Source of the DNA: Chloroflexota bacterium
GTDB lineage: Bacteria > Chloroflexota > Ktedonobacteria > Ktedonobacterales > Ktedonobacteraceae
DNA: 14,159 nucleotides
Assembly: GCA_005881295.1 (NCBI GenBank)
Contig: VBHS01000275.1
Coordinates: 1-14,159, forward strand
Direction: 5' to 3'
Position numbers and translations under genes: made by a program
Notes under the pieces: model-generated
Seen by the model: the letters and a program-made list of their open reading frames with translations, nothing else
Told to the model about the DNA's origin: nothing
The model's database searches: none
In this document: piece after piece, positions 7,101 to 13,052 of the stretch
Position numbering within the stretch: the stretch's first letter is position 1
Layout of the letters: each line of letters starts with the position of its first letter

Positions 7101-8408
7101 ATGTCTAGGAAGCATGGGGGACGTATTTTTCCCTTATTGTTAGTACTGAGTATAATGTTCTCGGCTTGCGGCTCAACTTCAACGACGACGTTTGGCAGCA
7201 AAAGTGGCCCAACCACGATACAGCTATTTTTTCACTCCGGCCAGGGACCTGAGCGTGACGCACTCAATGCCACTCTCAAGGCTTTCAGTGACAGGAACCC
7301 GGATATAACGGTCGAGGCGGTGCAGTTGCCCGAGGGTCGCTACACCGACCAGGTGAACATCGCCGCACTGGCCCGTAGTCTCCCCTGCCTGCTCGATTTC
7401 GACGGTCCAACCTTGTATAACTACGCCTGGTCCGGGTACCTCATTCCACTCGACAAGTATGTGTCCCCAGAGATGAAAGCTGACTTTCTGCCATCGATCA
7501 TCAAGCAGGGCACATACAATCATCACCTGTACAGCCTGGGCCAGTTTGATTCCGGTCTTGGTATCTACGCTAACAAACAGTATCTGAGGGAGGCAGGTGT
7601 GCGCATCCCCACTATCGACAACCCCTGGACGTTGACTGAATTCAACGATGTATTGGCCAAGCTGAAGAACGTGCCGGGCGTGAAGTATCCGCTGGACTTA
7701 AAGATGAAAACTAGCGGCGAGTGGTTCACCTATGGCTTCTCTCCTTTTGTTGAGTCCTTCGGGGGGGATCTGATTAACCGCAGCAACTACCAGTCGGCAA
7801 ATGGGGTGTTGAACGGCCCCGACACAGTGGCTGCAATGACCTGGTTCCAGGGCCTCTTCAGGCATGGCTACAGCAATCCCTGGCCAGCCGGTGACATCGA
7901 TTTCACGTCTGGCAAGTCCGCGCTGAGTTGGGTCGGCCACTGGGTCTATCCAGATTACCGTAAGGCGTTGGGAGACAACCTGCTTGTGCTGCCAGCACCG
8001 AACCTGGGCAAGGGTGCAAAAACTGGCATGGGATCATGGAACTGGGGGATCACCTCGTCCTGCAAAACCCCTGACGCAGCCTGGAAAGTGTTGAATTTCA
8101 TCCTGTCGCCCAATGAGATAGCGCGTATGACCAACGCGAATGGGGCTGTGCCTGCACGCAAATCGGCTATCGCCCAGTCCCAGCTGTATGCGCCGAACGG
8201 CCCACTCCACGTGTTCGTACAGCAACTCCAAAAGGGTATAGCGGAGCCGCGCCCGATCACTCCAGCCTATCCCACTATTACCTCTGCTTTTGCTGAGGCA
8301 GTGGTTAATATCGCCGCTGGTAGCGATGTGAAGGAGGAGCTGGACAAAGCGGTTCAAAAGATAGACCAGGACATCAAAGACAACCAGGGCTATCCAACCA
8401 GAAAGTAG
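7101..8408 (+). CDS. Extracellular solute-binding lipoprotein, family 1 (carbohydrate ABC importer)
   Basis: 435-residue substrate-binding lipoprotein that would deliver a sugar or related solute to the permeases encoded downstream. The N-terminus has a basic start, a hydrophobic core and lipobox FSAC (lipidated Cys23), followed by a Ser/Thr-rich tether. The body matches family 1 binding proteins: an early IQLFFHSG strand, then DALNATLKAFSDRNPDITVEAVQLP, the hinge-region motif DSGLGIYANKQYLREAGV, the WTLTEFNDVLAKLKN segment, and the C-terminal AAWKVLNFILSPNEIARMTNANGAVPARKSA block. The length is normal for the family. The start is fixed by TAAGGAGG seven bases upstream. It is the first gene of an importer operon with MalF- and MalG-like genes. 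The sugar cannot be told from sequence. Although this gene looks intact, its MalG-like partner is broken. Confidence 0.92.
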   Translation: MSRKHGGRIFPLLLVLSIMFSACGSTSTTTFGSKSGPTTIQLFFHSGQGPERDALNATLKAFSDRNPDITVEAVQLPEGRYTDQVNIAALARSLPCLLDFDGPTLYNYAWSGYLIPLDKYVSPEMKADFLPSIIKQGTYNHHLYSLGQFDSGLGIYANKQYLREAGVRIPTIDNPWTLTEFNDVLAKLKNVPGVKYPLDLKMKTSGEWFTYGFSPFVESFGGDLINRSNYQSANGVLNGPDTVAAMTWFQGLFRHGYSNPWPAGDIDFTSGKSALSWVGHWVYPDYRKALGDNLLVLPAPNLGKGAKTGMGSWNWGITSSCKTPDAAWKVLNFILSPNEIARMTNANGAVPARKSAIAQSQLYAPNGPLHVFVQQLQKGIAEPRPITPAYPTITSAFAEAVVNIAAGSDVKEELDKAVQKIDQDIKDNQGYPTRK

Positions 8409-8419
8409 GGCGACCTTTG

Positions 8420-8438
8420 TGATCACTGATCCTGATCA
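8420..8438 (+). other. TGATCA inverted repeat between binding-protein and permease genes
   Basis: TGATCA occurs at 8420-8425 and 8433-8438 with CTGATCC between them, giving three GATC sites in 18 bases and a possible 6-bp hairpin. It lies in the 86-base gap between the binding protein and the MalF-like gene, where sugar importers often carry a structure that lowers permease expression. No long T-run follows, so full termination is unlikely. Confidence 0.3.
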
Positions 8439-8494
8439 TTTCCTGGTCGGGGAACGTCTGCCTTCGACACCATTTTATGCACAAGAGGAAACCT

Positions 8495-9442
8495 ATGAGC
8501 ATACCGATACGTACCACGACTAGCACAATAGCGACTCCTAAAAAGCCTAGCTGGCATCGTAAGGAATATTATACCGCCTGGGTGTATACCGCACCTGCTC
8601 TGATTCTGCTGCTGATCTTCCTGATCATCCCCTTCTTTATAGCAATCTACTTTTCGTTCACCAATGAGCGATTAGTTTCAGGATCACTGCCCACGTATTT
8701 CGTGGGGCTGGGTAACTTCAAACAGATGTTGGAAGACGGTTCACTCCACAGGGCCCTGCTGAACAACTCCTTATTCGGGTTGATTGTGGTACCTGTCCAG
8801 ACCAGCCTGGCTCTCTTCCTGGCGATCTTGATCAACCGGAAGTTCCGCGGCGTTGCCGTGTTCCGAACGATTTACTTCAGTCCGGTAGTCGCCCCCCTGG
8901 TGGTCGTGGCGGTGGTCTGGTCATTTCTCTACAATCCAGGCCAGGGGCTGATCAACGAGTTCATCAAAGCGATCAGCTTCGGACACCTGGGGCCCTACGA
9001 CTGGCTCAGTAATCCAGGACTGGCGCTACCAGCGATCATGCTTTTGTCGATCTGGCAGGGCGTCGGTTTCCAGATGGTCGTCTATCTGGTGGGGTTGCAG
9101 GGGATCCCAGAGTCGCTGTACGAAGCTGCCAGGGTTGATGGCGCGGGAAGCTGGCAAAAGTTCTGGCACATCACCCTCCCCCAGTTGCGCAATACCACTA
9201 TTTTCGTGCTGATCGCAACCACTATCCTGTCATTTAAACTTTATACGCAGGTGGAGGTCATGACTCAGGGCGGCCCAGAGAACGCAACAGCGACCGTAGT
9301 GTGGTATATGGTGCATGAGAGCATTCACAACGTGCGAGTCGGCTATGCTTCGGCTGTCGCGGTGGTCTTCTTTCTCATTGTTCTGATGAGGGTGATTCCG
9401 GTCCTGCGGAGCGTCGTCGTGACTGAAGAAAGAGAGATGTAA
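8495..9442 (+). CDS. Carbohydrate ABC importer permease, MalF-like
   Basis: 315-residue membrane subunit of a sugar importer. An ATG six codons upstream (8477) is in frame, but the ribosome site AAGAGGAAA sits six bases before ATG 8495, so I prefer the latter. After a basic, Thr-rich cytoplasmic tail there are six predicted membrane spans, the first near residues 28-51 (YTAPALILLLIFLIIPFFIAIYFSF). The EAA loop that docks on the ATPase is intact: EAARVDGAGSWQKFW at 210-224 and its LP at 228-229. Length and layout are standard for the MalF/UgpA branch. It follows the binding protein by 86 bases and precedes the MalG-like gene by three bases. No ATPase is encoded nearby, so it would rely on a shared MsmK/MalK-type ATPase elsewhere. 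With the MalG-like partner broken, this complex probably cannot assemble unless another copy exists. Confidence 0.9.
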   Translation: MSIPIRTTTSTIATPKKPSWHRKEYYTAWVYTAPALILLLIFLIIPFFIAIYFSFTNERLVSGSLPTYFVGLGNFKQMLEDGSLHRALLNNSLFGLIVVPVQTSLALFLAILINRKFRGVAVFRTIYFSPVVAPLVVVAVVWSFLYNPGQGLINEFIKAISFGHLGPYDWLSNPGLALPAIMLLSIWQGVGFQMVVYLVGLQGIPESLYEAARVDGAGSWQKFWHITLPQLRNTTIFVLIATTILSFKLYTQVEVMTQGGPENATATVVWYMVHESIHNVRVGYASAVAVVFFLIVLMRVIPVLRSVVVTEEREM

Positions 9443-9445
9443 TCC

Positions 9446-10181
9446 ATGGCACTGACCACAAAAAAAAAAGTGAGAGCTTCCGTCACTCCCCTCCAAAAAG
9501 CGTCGCTGAGGTCTCTGTCCTCTGGCCGAAAATACGCCTGGCTGACACTCAACTACCTCTTGATGGTCCTGCTGGCGATCTTTTTTCTGTTCCCAACGGT
9601 GTTTATGATGGTTTCTTCATTGAAAGCCAATGAGAACCAGCTCCTGCAAGATTTGAGTACCGTGAATGCCTTTATCCCCTATGGCGACATCTCGCTGCAG
9701 AACTATAGCAATGCCTTTCACCGGCTCCCTTTCGGTCTCTATATGTTCAACTCGGCGTTGATAGTCACCTGCATCGTCGTGCTGGGCCTGGTGGTCAACA
9801 GCCTGATCGCCTACGCACTTGCACGTATACCGTTCCCCGGCCGCAAGCTCATCGTAGTCGTGATCGTGGCGTTGATCGTCATCCCGTTCGAGTCGGTGGT
9901 CGTGCCGCTCCTGCTGATTTTCCCGCCCGGTCTTTGCCACCGTGGCGATCTGGCAGGTTCTCACCCACCTGGGCGACTTCCTGTGGCCGCTGCTGGTTAC
10001 CCGTGGCGATACATATCGACCGCTGATGGTGGGGATGGATGTCTTCTTTGGCCAGTCTCCCCTGCGTTGGGGCGACATCATGGCCTTCGCCAGTATGATC
10101 ATCTTACCTGTATTGATCGCGTTCCTGCTGTTCCAGAAGTGGTTTTTGCGGTCGGTCGCTACAACCGGTATTATTGGATGA
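9446..10181 (+). pseudogene. Carbohydrate ABC permease, MalG-like, broken by internal deletion with frameshift
   Basis: ATG 9446 starts a normal MalG/UgpE-type permease. Residues 1-158 include the first span (LLMVLLAIFFLFPTVFMMVSSLKANE) and the segment ending IVIPFESVVVPLLLI, last good codon 9917-9919. The frame then runs into unrelated residues. The true C-terminal part resumes in the next frame at 9921, reading SRPVFATVAIWQVLTHLGDFLWPLL and ending FQKWFLRSVATTGIIG at TGA 10179-10181. By family comparison about 60 residues between these points are gone, including the EAA loop, so this is more than a single-base slip. The shifted frame stays open to 10498 by chance and would add about 190 non-homologous residues. 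The start has only a weak AGAGAG site and an A10 run at codons 5-8. A collapsed assembly cannot be excluded. Confidence 0.85.
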
Positions 10182-10204
10182 CTGGTCAACTTTCCCTTAG
10201 CAGG

Positions 10205-10609
10205 CTAGTTCATCCATTCGCCGGGGGCATTACTGCGTACGCGCACACCTCCATCGCGCTCTTTAATCACTTTTGCGTCCTGGGCTATCCTGGCGCGGAG
10301 CTGCGAGGCAGAGGTGCGATGCCAGTATCCCGCGGGGAACAGGCCGATACCGATGGCGATGGCTGCTCCGATTTCAGCGCGATTGAATACCAGATGAGGC
10401 GGAAGGTGAAAAGAGACGGTTCGTATGGTCCCAATACGCAGCAGGAGTGCGAAGAGAAAAATGCCCAGTTCCAGCAGAGCTACCAGCAGGTAGGATAACT
10501 CCTCCATCTTTCGTCTCCTGCGAAAGATATATACAAATACGATATTCAGTACGCATAAGAAGCCTGTTATGCCGAAGGTTAATGGGAAAATGATGTTATT
10601 TATATTCAA
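10205..10609 (-). CDS. Small membrane protein of unknown function
   Basis: 134 residues, not recognised as a known family. The start is TTG at 10609, supported by GGAGG nine bases upstream. There are three predicted membrane spans: about residues 7-29, followed by a basic RRRRK stop-transfer cluster, then 39-58 and 79-95. A basic, Arg-rich C-terminal tail (LRARIAQDAKVIKERDGGVRVR) ends the protein. It lies 44 bases downstream of the pseudokinase on the same strand and is probably the last gene of that operon, so it may be an accessory membrane partner. Its stop is 23 bases from the end of the convergent broken permease, with no clear terminator between them. The alternative reading is that the + strand frame here is coding, but that is only the out-of-frame tail of the broken permease. 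The hydrophobic pattern and good ribosome site favour this strand. Confidence 0.62.
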   Translation of the reverse strand: MNINNIIFPLTFGITGFLCVLNIVFVYIFRRRRKMEELSYLLVALLELGIFLFALLLRIGTIRTVSFHLPPHLVFNRAEIGAAIAIGIGLFPAGYWHRTSASQLRARIAQDAKVIKERDGGVRVRSNAPGEWMN

Positions 10610-10653
10610 GCTTTATTGCCTCCACCAGCTGTCCTCAAGGGGACTTCAATATG

Positions 10654-13035
10654 TTAGTGATACGTTAGCTCAAGGTTTGAGAAGGCTACCTCAGTACCCT
10701 TCAAATTCACGAGCATTCCTATCTGGCCGCGACTAATCGAGTTATCCTGGGCTGATCCAACTTTCTTACCGTTTACCCAGAAGTTGAAGTACTTGCCATC
10801 GATTGTCACTTTGAACGTGTTGGCGTTCCTGGCGCCCTGTCCCTGGTGGAACTCACCACCGAAGTTATGTTGCCAGATCGTAGTGTAGGGAGATTGTCCT
10901 TTACTACTATCGTATTTCAGGAACTGGTACATGCCCCCGTTGTTATTCACGACTTCAAAGCTATAGAACGTGATCACCGTTTTACCATTATTGACGTGTG
11001 TGTTCAGGAAGAAAATCATCCCAAATGAGTTATTGATGGAGGTATCGTCCCCTTTTATCTCCTCCATTGTCAAGCTAAATGCCAATGGCCTGCTTAGCAT
11101 AAAACCGGGCAGCAGCGCAGGGGCACTTTGCGTGGCGTCATTATCTGCGACGTGATATGCGCTCTCCTTGAAAATGTAGGTTTTATTACCAGAGGCAACA
11201 ACAGGCCAGTTGTGGATATTCTGATGCAGCGAGTCCGTTAAAATGTAGTTTGCATTCGCAGTAGCGGTAGCCTGGGCAGCAGCAATAGCGTGCCAGTCCG
11301 GTTTCAGGCTTTCGGTAACTACGCTACTCTTCGATCTTGATGCTGGACTCGCGTGAAAGTACCAAAACATTCCCGAACCAGCCAATATGATGAAGAAGGC
11401 GAGCAGTGGCGCCCAAAACTTCTTCAGCAGATTTGCATTCTGTGGCGTCCACAACCTCTCCAGCAGCTTTACATGTTGTAGCGCCGGTGGATCATTTGCC
11501 GGCTTGTTTGATGATTCTTCGGGCTTCTCTGTACCCGGTGACACGGGCAAAAAGCCAGTAACATAACGTCCAGGCTGACCGGCAACGGGTACCTGAACTA
11601 GTTTTACAGCGCCAGTCAGCTTCATAGTGCCGTTAGCTCCCATTTCGCCAGGGAGTGTCAGTGCCCCGGTCGTATTTGTCGCCTGCAAGGGAGAGATTGG
11701 ATTGGTGATTGGCAATGCTCCAGTAGTCGGCCGCTCATTGTTTGACGTGGTCAATGGTTTCGTCAGGTTTGGAGCAACGCCAGCCGATGCTGGAGGCGAA
11801 ACCTGTTTGGGCGCCGATTCAGAGCCATTCATTGGCAGCAGGCCACTGGATTTGAAACCAGGACGCGGATGCGTTGGCGGAAGAGGAGTCTCAGGGAAAG
11901 TGAGTACATCAGGCACTTTTTTCTCGGGTTCACGCGGGTCTACAGGCACCAGGTTTTCGGACGACCGGAACGCGGCTAAACCTTCTGCTGTGAGAAGCCC
12001 TGTTGATTTGCTGCTACTCTGATTGCTTGTGACAGGCCTGACCTGCTCTTCTTCTCTGGCGGGCTGCTGCCAGACTGGATCAAAAAGCCCACGTTTTCTT
12101 GGCGTGAAGAGGGGGGCAGCGGGGGCGCTGGCCACGCCAGCAATCGTGCTGGAGGAAGGCTCAGCGAGCGAACCGGCCGGGGTTAAGGCTACACGGAATG
12201 CTCTTGCTAAATCTTGAGCACTGGCATGCCGATCGAGCGGACGCTTGGCAAGGGCCTGCAGTATCACCTGCTCCGCGGCCTGTGGTAAGTCGTTACGCAA
12301 GAGGCGCGGTGATGGCGGAGGCGCCTGTAACACCTGGGAGGCGATCTGCTGGGGTGTCCCTATTTGAAAGGGCGTCTTGCCCGTCACCATCTGGTAGAGC
12401 ATTACGCCTAGCGAATACAGGTCTGTACGCGCGTCAACTACATCTCCCATTATCTGTTCCGGGGCCATATAGTCTAGCGAGCCAACGGGCCTACCTGCTC
12501 TCAGCAAACGCATGTGCGAGGCCTGCCGTTCAATGTCCATCTTTGTCAACCCGAAATCGCTCAGCAGCAAACGCTCACCGTTCGTCAAAAAAACGTTGCC
12601 GGGCTTGAGGTTCAGGTGGAGAATCCCTTGTTTATGGGCATAATCCAGGGCGTTTGATAGCTGGTCAAGGTAGTTGGCGACAAGCGAGAGTGGCAGTTGT
12701 CCTTGCCGCTCTATCATGCTGTGGAGCGTCTCTCCGCTGACATATGGCATTACCATGTAGGCCATGCCATCGTATTTACCGTAGGCTAATACCGGGAGAA
12801 TGTTCGGGTGTTGCAGAGAGGATACAACATTGATCTCTTTGCAGAACCTTTCCAGGAAAGCTGCTCCTTGACCGGGCGTCTGTGTTGCTGTCGGTGATAG
12901 GATTCTTACCGCTACCTGTGGAGCGGTTGGCGATTGCTGCGCCAGGAATACAACACCTGACTCCCCTTGACCGATAACTTTCTGGAGTGACACGGTGCCT
13001 AACACCGTGCCTATCAATGTTTGTGCATTTATCAC
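10654..13035 (-). CDS. Transmembrane Ser/Thr kinase-like receptor, predicted pseudokinase
   Basis: 793-residue receptor. The start is GTG 13035, with GAGGAGTAGAGG upstream; the preceding gene's stop TGA overlaps this site, so translation is probably coupled. Residues 10-282 form a Hanks-type kinase fold: glycine loop GQGESGVV (22-29), alphaC Glu67, LKPGN (143-147), DFG (160-162), APE (191-193) and Asp205. Two key residues are changed: the beta3 Lys is Arg44 (VAVR, codon AGA) and the catalytic Asp is Asn142 (HLN, codon AAC). The activation segment is poor in Thr. ATP may still bind, but phosphotransfer is probably lost. A 260-residue Pro/Ser/Thr-rich linker carries TG-x-L repeats and the motif VQVPVAGQPGRYVTG (480-494). 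One membrane span lies at about 542-560. An ATATANAN-rich segment and an ectodomain of about 210 residues follow, of probable concanavalin-like fold, ending GMLVNLKGTEVAFSN. Ligand and targets unknown. Confidence 0.9.
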   Translation of the reverse strand: MINAQTLIGTVLGTVSLQKVIGQGESGVVFLAQQSPTAPQVAVRILSPTATQTPGQGAAFLERFCKEINVVSSLQHPNILPVLAYGKYDGMAYMVMPYVSGETLHSMIERQGQLPLSLVANYLDQLSNALDYAHKQGILHLNLKPGNVFLTNGERLLLSDFGLTKMDIERQASHMRLLRAGRPVGSLDYMAPEQIMGDVVDARTDLYSLGVMLYQMVTGKTPFQIGTPQQIASQVLQAPPPSPRLLRNDLPQAAEQVILQALAKRPLDRHASAQDLARAFRVALTPAGSLAEPSSSTIAGVASAPAAPLFTPRKRGLFDPVWQQPAREEEQVRPVTSNQSSSKSTGLLTAEGLAAFRSSENLVPVDPREPEKKVPDVLTFPETPLPPTHPRPGFKSSGLLPMNGSESAPKQVSPPASAGVAPNLTKPLTTSNNERPTTGALPITNPISPLQATNTTGALTLPGEMGANGTMKLTGAVKLVQVPVAGQPGRYVTGFLPVSPGTEKPEESSNKPANDPPALQHVKLLERLWTPQNANLLKKFWAPLLAFFIILAGSGMFWYFHASPASRSKSSVVTESLKPDWHAIAAAQATATANANYILTDSLHQNIHNWPVVASGNKTYIFKESAYHVADNDATQSAPALLPGFMLSRPLAFSLTMEEIKGDDTSINNSFGMIFFLNTHVNNGKTVITFYSFEVVNNNGGMYQFLKYDSSKGQSPYTTIWQHNFGGEFHQGQGARNANTFKVTIDGKYFNFWVNGKKVGSAQDNSISRGQIGMLVNLKGTEVAFSNLELTYH

Positions 13036-13052
13036 TGGAATACCTCTACTCC

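Noticed and set aside
10182..10498. Tail of the broken permease frame as a genuine C-terminal extension
   Set aside because: It is out of frame with the family sequence from 9921 on, has no domain, and overlaps the better supported - strand membrane protein gene.
10610..10653. Hairpin GTCC/GGAC between the pseudokinase and the small membrane protein
   Set aside because: Only four base pairs and no T-run, too weak to call a terminator. The genes are more likely co-transcribed.
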